Origin: Nectonema munidae
Lineage: Eukaryota; Nematomorpha; Nectonematoida; Nectonematidae
Assembly: GCA_030549495.1 (NCBI GenBank)
Contig: JAUIRK010000142.1
Coordinates: 756,001-820,000, forward strand
Reading direction: 5' to 3'
Length of the DNA stretch: 64,000 nt
Within the stretch, counting starts at the first letter, position 1; every line of letters starts with the position of its first letter. The notes beneath the pieces are model-generated. The model worked only from the letters and a program-made list of their open reading frames with translations. It was not told the DNA's origin and did no database searches. The translations under genes were made by a program, and so were the position numbers. This document shows positions 48,072 to 60,400 of this stretch, piece after piece.

Positions 48072-51000
48072 TTGTTGTTGTTCCCCCGGCAAGAGACCAC
48101 GTTTGCTGGTTCTGGCCAAAGCTGCTTGACTTTGGTGATTTTGTGTTGTTGTCTTATTGAAGCTATGTTGGAGCAGTCTTCAATGAGGTGTTTGACTGAG
48201 TGAGGGCTTGTGTAACAGAGATCTGTATGTGTTGCATTATTGAAACGCTTTTTGTAGGGGCGGAGTTGTGAAATATGGCTGCCGCGTAATCTTGTGAGGT
48301 GTACTCGTTCCGACCTGTGATTCTTCGCTTTTTATTTCAGGAGGTGGAGTATCCAGAATTTTGTTGCAAAGAAGATTGAGAAGAGCTTGTTCAGTTATGT
48401 ACCTGTGAATGTATTTTTTATATTCTGAGAATTATAGAGTAATATCGATGAGCAGTGTTCTCTAATTGGCCGGCCGTAGTAGAATATTGTTTGAGGCCTT
48501 GCACTATTGTTTATTACTGAGGAAAGGAATTGGGTGCTTCGCATGCCAAGACGTTGCTATAGAGTGAGAATCTTCGTTTCTATATGTACATGTTCAATGG
48601 GTGCTGCCTACTATGATTCGTAGTGCAGTATTTTGCATTTTGGAATTTATTTATTTGTGTGGCTGCTATAGTTCATTATTGAAAGTATGTATTCTTCGGT
48701 AAGGGTTTCTTTATTTTGTGCTAGTTAGTGGGCTGAGTCTGGGTCTGCATTTTGAGATTATGCTGTTTATGTGAGTTGCGAAAGACATAGAAATGTGTGT
48801 CAGATCAAGTATTTTGGTTTCTTGTTTGTGTGGTATTGTGATATTATTTAGTGTAGTTGCTGGCGTGAACTGATGCCCTTTGTTATGGCTGCTTAGGAAC
48901 CTGGTAGTGAACTTGGTTGGTGATACTTCGAGTCTGTTCAGTTTTAGACAATTTTCGAGTTGCGCTATATAGGCTTATGCTTGAGTGGTACAGGTGTTTG
49001 CATTGGTGTGAATTGACATTATTGATAAATCTTCGGCATAACATGAGATGTAAATGTTGGTGGGAGGTCTCTGAATGGCATGCATGTAGAGATTAAAGAG
49101 TGATGGACTCAGACCAGAGCCTTGTGTAATACCGTTAGCGACGTTTTTTGTTATGGATGATAAACCATTGTAATGTATAAAAGATTGTCTGGGTTATTTG
49201 GCACGGATGTGTTGTAGATTTTATTGATGAGAAGGGTAGGTGGGACTTTATCAAAAGCTTTCTTTATGTCGATTGTAACCAGTAATGTTCCGTGCGGTAG
49301 ACATTTGGAGTTAATGCCATCGTTTAACTTCTGTATAATGTTTGTAAGAAATGTAGTCGTTGAGTGATTTGATCTCAAGCCGTGCTTGGTTGATTCTAAT
49401 GGAATATGTGGTGTCAATTTTTCAAAAACCTTGGAAGGTGAGTAGATTACGGTTATAGGTCGGAATCATGATACTTCTATAGGAAGTTTACTTATTTTGG
49501 GTAGTGTAATGATTTTTCCTATTTTCCAAATGTGAAAAGTAGATAGCTATGTTTGTAAGTGTTTGAATGCCATTGGGAGCGAGATGTTTTAAGTGTATAT
49601 TGGATATATTGTCAACATCCATAGCTGAAGAATTTTTAAGTTGTGCAATTATATGAAAGGTTTCTTCAGTTGTAACAAAGGATGCCGTGACATTCAGTAT
49701 CCCTTTTTCGTCTGATTATATGTCTATCTTCACAGTGCTTAGATAGAATACAAATTCTAGAATACGATTTTAAGAGAATATTGACCTGCTCTTTACTATT
49801 GTCGTGTAATTCCACTTTTTGAGTTTGTGATGCTGTGTATGGTTCTGAAAAATTTTGATGGATTTGTTCTATAGTTTATAGCTTCAACGAAGTTTACTTT
49901 ACTAGAAGCATCTCATTAATTTTCTCTTCATTGAGTGTATGCTTTCTGTGGTTGTATATGTGTGTGAGACATGGGGGTGACACGCAAATAATTACGTTCG
50001 TTTATGTTTGGAGAGAAGTTCGAGTTATAGTGTTTCCTTTGGGAATATATGCTTTATCTGCTACTTTAATTATGTTGCTAAAGTGCATGGTTTTTCCACT
50101 TAATATTTTTCTCGTATGGGTATGTTCAGACTTTGAAAAAGAGGTTCTGTATTTTCTCTAAAAATTTTCCAAGCGGCTTGTTTGTAGTTACTAAAAGTAT
50201 TGCGTGTGCGCGAAAGTGTATTGGCTATTGTGCGTAAGAAGATAATGATAGGTAAATGGTCTGTTACTGTTTTCCATGTTGTAGATGGAACAATGTCGAG
50301 TGAACAGGTGATATCTGTAGATGTGCAATTAAAGTTTGCTTGATTTGGAATGTGTGTTTATGTCATTGAAAATATAGAGTAGTTCTAAATGTGTACATAA
50401 ATCTTCTCCTCTTGGTGTTCTTACGATTTTATATGTTTCAACCCCTAAGAGAATGTTTGGAAGAGTGTTTAGTGGCTGCAGACTGATTGAGTAATTAGAT
50501 GGTAAACCTGGTGAGTGTTCTGGTCAGAAATGAAGAAGCGGAAGATTCATTTTAAAATTAAAAGAAAGCAAATATTAACTTAATATTACTAATGGATTAT
50601 TTTTGTGAGTTAGGAAGCGGTAGCACGTCTATTTTGATGAAGCGTAAGCATGCATTTTCTAAGCGCTTCAGCATCTCTGGTTCTGGTGGTATATATATGT
50701 TAATCAGTTTGTTTGTCCAGTTTTGATTTTGAAAACTCCCAGTTCTGTGTATGTGTCTACTTGAGTATCTAATGTGTTGTCTAGTTTTATTGTATATTGG
50801 GTTTTATTGTATTTGGGTGTATATACCAGCGGCCACAAGGCTTTTTACACACCCTTGCAGAACTCTCCATGATTTTTTTTTCAACAGTTTGGTTTTTGGA
50901 TCTATATGTGTACTTTTTTTTTGATTCTGCTGAATAAATTCCTTGTTCTTCTTCTTTCTATGTATGGAGGGAGTGTCATGATGTATGTATGTGATAAGAC

Positions 51001-51260
51001 ATCCATCTTTTAATGGCGGTAAAGTTGGGAATATTTGGTGTTTTGTGTGAGTGGTTAGTTTTTTGTATCATGACTATATTGATATTGTGTACGTGAATGA
51101 AGTGTTTGAGTTGCGTGTGTTTGTTGCAAATACCATTAATATTGAATTGTAATATGTTAATATTTCGTAAATCTTTTTTCTGTATGTTTGTTCTCTTTTT
51201 TGTTTCCTAAAATATTAGTTGATGGTGAATTTGAAGTTTAAGAGGTTGATTGATATGAAC
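48072..51260 (-). mobile_element. Jockey/CR1-group LINE, nearly complete ORF2, inactive
   Basis: Minus strand, 5' to 3': an apurinic-type endonuclease start (NILQFNINGICNKHTQLKHF, INIVMIQKT) near 51100-51180, SLDIVPSTTW and TDHLPIIIF near 50250-50310, and RT with HIPLESTKHGLRSNHSTTTF and GTLLVTIDIKKAFDKVPPTL (49151-49417). A C-terminal region follows, and the end GGGGGAACAACAACAACA is at 48072-48090, an AAC tail. Stops and frameshifts are frequent, so it is old. The GC content is higher than in its surroundings. No ORF1 was identified upstream. Confidence 0.75.
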
Positions 51261-52069
51261 ATTGTGAGTTGATTTGAACTTGTTTCAGAGGCTCAAACTC
51301 TGGATTTTTGAAGTGATTGGATCGGTGAGGCTTGTTTTAGGTATAGACCGTCTTTGAGTACTGAGAGTGTAGTGTAGCGAAGGTGAAATCATTTGAAACA
51401 CAAGTTGCCACTATAATATATATAGTGATCCACCTGTAATGCGAGATGACGTAATGCATAAGGTGCATTTAGAACATGTATGGGGATTTTGTTTTTAATA
51501 GTCGGAAGCCTTGGGGATTGAAACCTGATCTTCAGCAACTTTTTATTACGATAGTGGTATTATTGAAAGGTATGTTGATTTGACTAATAATCATATCTAA
51601 GTTATCATAATTTTTATGTGGTATTATAGTGATCTTTATTTTCATGTTTTACTAAATATAAGAGGTATCCTAATGTTTTTAATTTCTTTTCTGTTGTTAT
51701 TTATATCATTTTCATTTCTGGCCACCTTTGTGTCTGCACCGCTTTCTTTTCTGAAATACTTAAAAATTTATATAAGTGTACCTACAAAGCGTCATAATAT
51801 GAAGTAAGAAATAATATGATAATATTAGAAAACAAAAAAAAGTGTAAATTTAAATGTGTAATTTAAATTCAAGATATGGTGATTAGTAGATAAGTTTGGT
51901 GTATTTTAATCATGTCTAATGCAGCACCCTTCTCGCCCCAATGATGCTGGATTAGTGAATGACATCTGAACTGAAAATTTTTATACAATTCTAAAACTAC
52001 CAAACTAAACATAAATTAAAATTCTTTTTAATTGTTAAAACTTAAAAAATATACTTAATGAAGTATTAA
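51261..52069. other. Spacer between LINE and SUPT3H copies
   Basis: AT-rich. The first part may still be LINE 5' region. A hydrophobic plus-strand frame at 51616-51807 could encode a short membrane segment but has no other support. Confidence 0.35.
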
Positions 52070-52440
52070 ATTTATTTTATTTTGACATAAAAACATCACC
52101 ACTACGAAGACAATACGTTCAGGATCCGAAAGGGATTTTAAGTTTTTCCCTTGAAAAGCATAAATCGCAAAAAGTTAAACCTTTAGCATAATTCTTTTAA
52201 AAAAAATCATAAATATAAAGACTGTTAGTATCACTCTTCACATCACACAAGATGTCAAAAACTTTATCTTCTATCGAAGTTTTTTCTTGAAATGTACTAT
52301 TATTTAAATCTTTGTGAAGACAAAAGTATTGGAGCCAATTCATAAGTCTTTGTAAAATAACAGCTTTTGGACGTAACAAATAAAAACATCAGCAACTTCA
52401 ATTTCAATTCTGGAACATTCACTAAACTTTAGATAAAAAA
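52070..52440 (-). pseudogene. SUPT3H: SUPT3H partial duplicate, directly downstream of the gene
   Basis: This copy repeats the 3' flank (AAGTATTAAATTTATTTTA against GAGTATTAAATTTATATCT) and the coding DNA of the neighbouring gene. It joins the C-terminal part directly to the middle part, so the internal section is missing. Stops interrupt the frame. The divergence is modest, comparable to or less than that of the copy at 38980. Confidence 0.85.
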
Positions 52441-52445
52441 TATAT

Positions 52446-53357
52446 TTAATGGAGTATTAAATTTATATCTTTTTGGGATGAATAATTTTCATTTTGCCAT
52501 AAAAACATCGCCACTACGAAGACAATACGTTCAGGATCCAAAAATGGATTGTCAACAATTTTTCCTGTTGAAAGGCATAAATCAACAATTGTCCAAATAA
52601 TTTCCTTAGCTAAAAAAGCTAAAACTTTAGCAAAATTCTTTTTAAAAGATTTACCCATCGAATAAGATTCCAAAATATTTTTGAAGATTTTAAAATTATG
52701 TTTGCTTAAAAACCCTGCTTGAGTTTTATCTTCTACAAATATTAAATATTCTTCTAAAGAAAGAGAATAACTTAAATAATTTTGACGTTCAAGTCTTAGT
52801 CTGTAAAAATGATCGTTAAAGGAAGAACGTTTTATCTTCATAAAAGTATCATCATCATCAACTATGCATTGCAGTTGCTTCACATAAATAGAGTATTGAA
52901 GAGATGAAAATTCTTTTGTATTTTTCGTGGAAATTTTTTTTGAAGAACATTCATCATATATATACAGATTGTCAGTATCACTCTCTACATCACACAAAAT
53001 GTCGAAAACTTCATCTTCTTTCAAGGTTTTTTCTTGAAATGTACTATTATTTAAATCTTTGTGAAGACCAAAGTTACATTGAAGCCAATTCATAAGTCTT
53101 TGTAAGATAACAGGTTTTTCACGTAAAAGATAAAAAACATCAGCAACTTCTAGTTCAATCCTGGAACATTCATCAGCCGTTGCCACTACATTATCCATAC
53201 ATGATTTCAATTGCTCGAGAAAAATTTTTTTAATAATCATTACACTTTCTAAGCTTGGAACTGATAAATTTCCTAAAACCGTTATCATTTTACTAAGTTG
53301 TGGAGTGAAATCTTTGTACATACTGTCAAAATCATTTTCTACATAAAAACTTTGCAT
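52446..53357 (-). CDS. SUPT3H: SUPT3H / SPT3-like SAGA subunit
   Basis: SPT3 carries two histone folds and helps SAGA deliver TBP to promoters. This 303-codon intronless frame has a first fold around residues 15-95: PQLSKMITVLGN, then RIELEVADVFYLLREKPVIL with QRLMNWL, against SPT3's [22 protein letters not shown]. The second region lies around 205-300: SLEEYLIFVEDKTQAGF, then FKKNFAKVLAFLAKEIIWTI with VDLCL, against EYAEFCESRQLSF and EILAYLAYETVAQLVDLAL. It ends with DPERIVFVVAMF, matching the last helix. Length and domain order fit. I use ATG 53357, the first ATG of the frame. The family call rests on these motif matches only. Confidence 0.75.
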   Translation of the reverse strand: MQSFYVENDFDSMYKDFTPQLSKMITVLGNLSVPSLESVMIIKKIFLEQLKSCMDNVVATADECSRIELEVADVFYLLREKPVILQRLMNWLQCNFGLHKDLNNSTFQEKTLKEDEVFDILCDVESDTDNLYIYDECSSKKISTKNTKEFSSLQYSIYVKQLQCIVDDDDTFMKIKRSSFNDHFYRLRLERQNYLSYSLSLEEYLIFVEDKTQAGFLSKHNFKIFKNILESYSMGKSFKKNFAKVLAFLAKEIIWTIVDLCLSTGKIVDNPFLDPERIVFVVAMFLWQNENYSSQKDINLILH

Positions 53358-53596
53358 CAATTTCTTAATCAAGTTATTGAATATAATTAGTAGAAAAAAG
53401 AGGCAAATATAACATCTAATACTACTTAAAAATAAAATTCTAAAATAAATAATAATTAAATTTTTTTTTCATATATTAAATATTTTATTTTTTATCGGCT
53501 CTAAGATAAAAGTGATTTTCGATTTATAAGACGTGAAATTGTCATATTAACAAACCTTGTTTAAAGATTATTTCATTTTCACTTTTTAATTATATC
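53358..53596. promoter_or_regulatory. Putative shared promoter between divergent genes
   Basis: Only 239 bp separate the start codons of SUPT3H (-) and the small membrane protein (+). The interval is almost pure A/T, with no clear TATA position or initiator on either strand. A bidirectional promoter is inferred from the arrangement alone. Confidence 0.45.
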
Positions 53597-54040
53597 ATGG
53601 ATAAAAAAAGTAAAAAAGATAGAGGTTCATACAAAAGATTTATAAAGAAAACTCAAAAAAAGTCCAAGTTGAAAACTTTTACATCAAATTTTCTTCCTAT
53701 TTTGATCTTTATAGTCATGTTACTGACACTTTCTATTTTTGTCTATGTTAAATTCGTGGATACCAAGAATGAAACAAATTCTTATGTCAAATTTTATTAT
53801 AAGAAATTTGACAAATTTAATGAAAATATTTTACTTTTTCGTAAAAATTTTGGAGTTTTCTTGCGTACCAATTATCAGAGTTCTCTAACCAAAATTTCAA
53901 GGCTATCTTTCAACTATGATTTTATATTTAAAAAATTAATGTTTATTCTTCATCCTATACAAAACGCTGTAATTTTCTATCTTAAAAAAATGGATTATTG
54001 TATAGAACAGAGCGAGACTTTCTTAAGAAGCCTGGTATAA
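53597..54040 (+). CDS. Small single-pass membrane protein, unrecognised
   Basis: The 147-codon frame opens with ATG after an AT-rich leader. It has a very basic N-terminus (MDKKSKKDRGSYKRFIKKTQ), one hydrophobic segment at about residues 33-55 (LPILIFIVMLLTLSIFVYVK), and a Lys/Phe/Tyr-rich remainder ending in FLRSLV. By the positive-inside rule the N-terminus would face the cytosol (type II signal-anchor topology). No family is recognised. A real gene is supported by its length in AT-rich DNA, the divergent arrangement with SUPT3H and an AATAAA 30 bases after the stop. A chance frame cannot be excluded. Confidence 0.6.
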   Translation: MDKKSKKDRGSYKRFIKKTQKKSKLKTFTSNFLPILIFIVMLLTLSIFVYVKFVDTKNETNSYVKFYYKKFDKFNENILLFRKNFGVFLRTNYQSSLTKISRLSFNYDFIFKKLMFILHPIQNAVIFYLKKMDYCIEQSETFLRSLV

Positions 54041-54069
54041 TGCTTTAGAGGTACTGTTTTTGATTTTTA

Positions 54070-54075
54070 AATAAA
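54070..54075 (+). promoter_or_regulatory. Polyadenylation signal of the small membrane protein gene
   Basis: AATAAA 30 bases after the TAA at 54038-54040. In such AT-rich DNA it could also occur by chance. Confidence 0.4.
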
Positions 54076-55459
54076 TTTTTCATTTTTTTTTCTAAAATCT
54101 GTTTTTTTAATTTAAATCTATAACCAATCCTACTTCTAGAAAGATGACAATTAAGTAATATAATAAGTAGCTTGACCAGTAATTACGTATACTCACCTAG
54201 TGTTAATAGTCTACTTTTGCTCTGCTGTTAAGTGTTGGATGCATTGCATAATCTGTAAACTGTATGCTTTTTAAGCTAACATTTGTGCTTTTTCTACATC
54301 TATTATCATTCTGCAAAAATACATCATGTAGGAAAGTTGGACCTTCTTTCCTTACTCAAACCCACTTTAGAACTAACTTACGAATCGCTATTTAATTTTT
54401 TTTAAATACTATTTTGTATAAAAGGAAAAAAATGAATTTTTAATCATTTCTTTAATTCATCTAATTATTTTGCATGAATATATTTTATAGATTTTATTTT
54501 TTTCAAAAAGGGAGTAAACGAGTGCCCTAAATTTTATTTTCAACGATGTACATTCCTGTCTGCTAACTATTCATCAACATACGTTAAAGAAAGGAATCAT
54601 TCGAAAATAAATTTAACTTATGATTCAGTATTTGTGGGTAAATTACTAATTAAATTAAAATAAACAACTAAACCAAATGTAATTGGAAAAGTATTAAAAA
54701 TGGAATGCCACTATTATGCAAATCGAACCCATCTTAAAAATAAAGAAGAAGCCAATCGAACCCGAATCAAATTAAAATTGTCAACCCGTGTACGACCCGA
54801 ATTTTACAGATCTTTCTTCCTCTTTCTAAGCATCAAATAATGTCAATAGTATGCATTTATTTTAATTATGCTTATTTTGTAATTGGATGGCATGAAATAA
54901 GAATATGTAAAAAGTAGGAGCTTAAATAAATGTTTACTGAATATTAGTTTACCGTGAACTGAAAATGTTCAATGGTTGTTTAGAATAGAGGAGTTTTATA
55001 CAATTTATGAGATATAGCTTGTTTTTTAGTAAATTTTTTTGAATTTAAATTTGTCGTCATATATCACTTCTCTTATACAAAGTACTGACTAAACAAATTT
55101 CTAATTTTTTTTACTTTTTGGTAAAAATAATAAATTTGAAAAGGAGAAAAATTGTAAAGATCACGCACTATGATAGTATTCAAATGTTTTGGATTGTTTT
55201 ACTAGCGTTGTGGAACCGTCACTATTTTAAAGCGCCAGAATCTGAAATTGATCTCTGACTTGATTGTTTGAGAAAGCTGCTAAAAAATCTAAAACTTTTT
55301 CATTATTTTATTTACTTTGGAAGATAAAGAGTACTGTGTGTTCCATTGCATAACATACAATGACAAAAAATCTTAAATATGATTTCATTACTAAATACAA
55401 CTTCAAATAAAAACAAACAATATTTTGTTATTTTATGTAATGCACTTTTAAGAAACTCT
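54076..55459. other. AT-rich spacer
   Basis: No exon, RNA gene or repeat end recognised. Confidence 0.45.
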
Positions 55460-55467
55460 TTGTTATA

Positions 55468-55896
55468 CAGGGGCCGATCTAGAAATTGGCATTAGGGGGG
55501 CGGATTTTGCTAAACTAGAACTCAAATTTCAAGCATATACATTTATTAAGCTTTATCAAAATTTTTAAAACAAAAAGAAGAATGAGAGCATTAAAAAACG
55601 ATCCTCATTCATTGAACTGCAAAGTGAATTGATGTGGTAAAACATGATGTGTTTAAATAATAAATTTACAAAAAAAAATTGGATAATATAAAATTAATAA
55701 GTGTCGCACTTGACTACGGTTGAAACATAAAAAACCTTTTAGGGCTTCTCACTTTAGAGAAAGATTGAATCTAAGAGTTGCATAATCATCATAATATTTG
55801 AGTTCTACGAAAAGAATTAGATCAAGAAAAATTTTCAAGCAATTTTATAGAGGGGAGGGGCGTAAGCCGGTTCCGCCCTCTTTAAATTCGCCAGTG
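55468..55896. mobile_element. hAT MITE, 429 bp, with target-site duplication
   Basis: The left end CAGGGGCCGATCTAGAAATT and the right end (read inward) CACTGGCGAATTTAAAGAGG are divergent terminal inverted repeats of a common hAT type, with matching GGGGGGCGGA and CCGCCCTC blocks inside. The 8-bp flanks TTGTTATA (55460-55467) and TTATTATA (55897-55904) differ at one base, as expected for an aged hAT target duplication. It has no coding content. Confidence 0.8.
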
Positions 55897-55904
55897 TTAT
55901 TATA

Positions 55905-56834
55905 CATTCATAGAGCAACACTTAATGACTAGAAGAATGTGAAAAAGATGAGCATTAAAGAAATTAAAATTTTAAACAAAGTGAAAAATATTTAGAAGTA
56001 ATAACATGGCTTATTTTTAAAAAAAATTGAGCTACTCCATATGCTCACAATAAAACTGTTTTCATTACTGAAAAAAAGGTGACTCCAACTCCTATCACCT
56101 TAAAATGTCGGACTTACGGGGCTACCCTGCTTTTAACACCCAATATTCATTTAAAATCCTCAAAATACCCTTCCTTTACTTATTTATGAAGGGCAAAAGA
56201 TTTCAACAATTCTTTGTTTTCATTCATCATCTTTGGAATCATTTAGGGACTTTTATCCAAAATTTTTGAGCTGTATTTGTTTTGCAAAGTTAGCAAAAAC
56301 TTTTGAGTAAAAGACTTTTTTTACAGGTGACTAAGCCCTGCCTGATTTGAGAATGAAGGCAAATGTAGCATCAAATGCATTTTAAAAATGGCGCTAAGAA
56401 AGTAACAAAATAAAATAAATTAAATATTTTGGGATTGAAAAAAAATTAAAATCCTAACAAATTTTATAATTTTGCATTAGCACAAAAATAAGAAAGCATA
56501 ATGTTCACGTAATGTCAAGTTTTAAGAAGAAAAAATAGAACATAAAAAACATTATAAATTTATTCCAAATATTTAAACTAAAATCTAATTTTTTTTCAAT
56601 GAAAACAAAGAACAACGCATTTTTTTAAGCATAAAATATCGTTTTAATTGGAAGTTTTTTCCCAAAAAAAAATCAAAATGGGGTTTTTTTAGGTCAAAAA
56701 TAAATGATTCTGAATTGACGAATTTTGCTTATCGAGTGAGTATTTTAGAAAATATTAAGCGTTCCCATTTTGTCAAACCATATGTGTTTTTTGAGCAGAA
56801 GAATCAATAGTGAATAAATTTAATATTAATATGC
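55905..56834. other. AT-rich spacer
   Basis: No exon or repeat end recognised apart from the repeat that follows. Confidence 0.4.
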
Positions 56835-57022
56835 ATTTATCTGCGAGGTAGAAAACATTAACAAATCTTTTTGATCATGTTTAATTACGTTTTGGTTTTT
56901 TTTCTTCAAAATTTAGATGCGTTTTTTAAATATCGTATTTTTTTTATTCCGATTCGATTTTACGCTACGAAAAAAAGATCAGTTTGAAAATACGAAATTT
57001 TATTTCAAACCGTAACGCAGGC
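56835..57022 (-). repeat. Dispersed repeat X, copy 2 (inverted)
   Basis: Read on the minus strand it starts AAGCCTGCGTTACGGTTTG and continues with AAATTTCGTATTTTCAAAC, AACGTAATTAAACATGATC and GATAAATGCATATTAATATT, matching 42546-42690 with a central insertion. It lies downstream of DEPDC5. Confidence 0.6.
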
Positions 57023-57354
57023 TTTGTTTTCACTGAACCTCAATAAGACCTTCTTTGCTCAAAAACAAATATGTTTGAAATTTTCGATCGAATCCGAGCC
57101 AAATATCCAATCAAGTGTAAAATCACTTATAAAATTTGATATTGATTTTGTTAGCACTCCATCAAAGTAAATTGATTGGTTAAGGTACCTTACGGGGTTT
57201 TCACCGATAAGGCACAGTTATTGGAATAGTTCTAGCACTCTATTGTGAACAAGCTATTTCGTTTAAAATGAGTTTCGCACAACAGCACGCTACATCAAGG
57301 TATAATAATAATACACATTATTTTATAATACATATAAAAAATTTTGTTCCTCTC

Positions 57355-57360
57355 TTTATT
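57355..57360 (-). promoter_or_regulatory. DEPDC5 polyadenylation signal
   Basis: AATAAA on the minus strand, 48 bases after the DEPDC5 stop. A second AATAAA overlaps the stop codon itself (ATGAAATAAAATG). Confidence 0.5.
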
Positions 57361-57407
57361 TCTTCTTAAGAAAACACTTCAAGTTTATAAAAAAAAAATA
57401 CAACATT

Positions 57408-60400
57408 TTATTTCATCAAATCACTTGTGACGTCAATAAATTTCCTCCACCCTAAAAAAAGCCGGTCATCGTCATTAGCGCAAAACTTTCGAAAATCCTT
57501 CAAGAGATTATCATGAAATTCAATTTCACCCGTACAAATTGAGCGCCATTTTTTTGTCAGCATGTAGTTCCACTCCCATAAAAATTCAAAATGGCAGCTA
57601 TCTTTTCTCCCTTCTTGTTGGATTAAGCCAACGCGAATGAAAGCTGCCCCACAAACGTGAACATAAATCTGTCTGCTCTCTGCCCCCTCATCTTGCTCTT
57701 CTTTGGAGTTTTGGTTTGTGGAATCTCGCGAAAATAACTTGAGGAATCCAAATTCTGTTAGGAAGGCATCGATAAACCCCGCAACACTGGGAGCAGATGA
57801 ATTTGTGGGTTTGTGAATTCCTTTAGAGAATTCGTAAAAGTCCTCTGTTAGATGAATGACCGGATTGTGTCTCAGGGCATCATGCCGAGGATGATCTTCG
57901 GGTAGAAAGAGGTATGATGGAATGGGGAGAAGATGGAAGTTGAAGTTGAGTGCCTTTTTCCCGATGTGATTGATCACGAGAGCTGCAATCGCAAACTCAC
58001 AATTCATGATCCAGCGCAAGTGAAACTCAAAGGCGTACAAAGGATTGAATATTTTGTTGTATGAGATGTTGAACCAGTCATTTTCAATGAGTGAAGCATC
58101 ATCTTTCTCAATATTTTTTGGATCTTTTGATGATGATTTGATTCGCTTGTCATCATCCTCTTTATCATGAGAGCAGCCAGACAATTTCTCTTTTCCGACT
58201 TTGACACGGATTTCGTTGAAACCGGCAGACATGATTGGTTCATCTGTGTTACTGCTACTGAAATGGGAGTCCGTTGTTGTGTAGCCAATGAAAAATATGG
58301 AATCCAGATAGAGAATAAAATCGCAGATGCTGAATTGCAAAGTGATTAATTGAACCGAATCTTGATGTTCCATTTGTCTAACAACAGAAGTGTTGACTGC
58401 GTAAAGGAAGAAGCCGAGAGAAAAGTTTTGCTTTTCAAAGAGCGTGAATTGCTTTGAAAAAGACTTGCTCAAAAGTTTGGTTTCAATGAATTTATTGATT
58501 ATCTTGCAACAAATTTGGATAGAATCGTCTTGCAACTCAAATTTGAAATTAGAAGTGAGCCATTGAAACATTTCAAAGCTCAGCGCATAAACTTCATCAG
58601 TTTTGTTTTCAAAGGTGTAGAGTTGGATGGAGGAAATCATTTTCTCAAACACCCCACTAAGAGAGGATGCATTTTGGGCGTAGTGCTGAAGAATTTGGTT
58701 TTTAGTTTCATTCGGGCTCAAATCGATAGCACTTGGCACCGCCGAGTCAGAGGGTGAAGACGAGACCGAAGTGAAGTGATTGGATTTGGTCATTTTGTTA
58801 AGGCTGAATATGAAATTGTGAAAATTTTTGAAGGCAGAGCAAGAGTCCCTCTTGAAATCATTGAGAGAGGCGAATTGGTTCAAGTGCGAATCTGAGCAGG
58901 CACATATTTTATTAATGACAGTTGCCATCACGGGCAGCAGAACGAACTTACAGCGCCAATACAGCATCTTTTCGCAGAGAGTGAAGTCTTTGGCTGTGCC
59001 CCGCGTGCAAATAAACATGTCGACGTAGTTCCACCAAAAATTTTCAAAGCTCTTGAACTTGAAGCTTTTACACATCACCTGAAATTCGGAGGAGTCGGGT
59101 GTGAGCAAGTGGTAGGCGTAGCAAAAGTCACGTGTTTTAGCGGTGAAGCGGGGGCGATACTGCTTCACGATGATGTGCCCTGCCATCGAGTCCAGGGTGA
59201 GAAGGTGGAATGAACGACCCACCGCTAAAAAGCACTGCAAATTATCTACACTGTCACGTGACTTGACTGCGTGAAATAGAGAGGCAGTTGGAGCTGAAAA
59301 GGACTGCGACGAAATGCTCTTATTTGAGGTGAAAAGGGCGGTAGTGGCGGAGAAATCTTTTTTCGTGATGATTTGACAGTTGCGTTTCAAGCGCTGCAAG
59401 AGCATATCATGGAACAGAGATTTCAGGGAGTAGAACTCATCGCATTCGGGAAACACAAAGTATTCAGAGATGGAGAAATCGTTGATGCTGAAGTAGTCGG
59501 TTTCGGTGGTGAGAGGCAAGAGGGCAGGTGTTGCTAACGACTCCCAGTAAACACCGAATTTGATCACACTTGCCTCAGTACTCAAGTCGCACTCACTCAC
59601 AACGACTGGACTCCATTCACATGCCTCAAGGACCTCATGTCTGTTCGTCGTAGAAAGCACGTTTTTGTGGGATCTGGACGAAGTAGCGGCGAAGTTTTGA
59701 CGATAAAACGCGCAATCACGCACCCCGAATTTGGGCAAAGTGTTAAAAACTTTTTTCTGCTTGATGTGCAGCCACCTCTGAGTGTGCCACCAGTTATTGG
59801 ACATGAAGTTCCTCGGCTCAAACGGGTTGATGAGCGGCTTTTCATCATTTTTCTCATTTTCCTTGGCCCTTGAGAAGGGAAGGCCGTGCCAAGAAAAGGA
59901 GGTGCACATCAAGCACTTTTTATCCGTGACCGTGAATCTGGAAATATCCGAGAGAGAAGCAAATTTATGAAGAGGGGACATATTTGTAGGAGCTATGAAG
60001 TGCTTGTAATGAGAACTTTTCTTCAGTTCCTTGCTCTTACAAAGTTCATAGTGAAAGAGAAGCCGCTCTTCAAACCCTTCATCTTTTGAGTCGTCGTAAA
60101 ATGCCGAATCCGCGACGAAAGGATACGAAGAAGAATCCTTTTGATCTTCATTGGAAGTGCATCCATAACCTCTTCTTCTGTCGTCTACGGAATAGAGGGA
60201 ATGTGTGGTTTTTGATGAATATGATGGCGTTTGGTAAAAACTCAGGGTGAACCAGATGGGAATGGTATATGGTGCACCGGAACAAAACTGCCCTCTCCTC
60301 TGCTTAAACTGGAATAGGGGAACTGCACAAAGAGGGGGCGCTCCCAAACAAATGACGTCAGGGATGATGCCAATATCCAGCGACTTCTCCTTTACGATGA

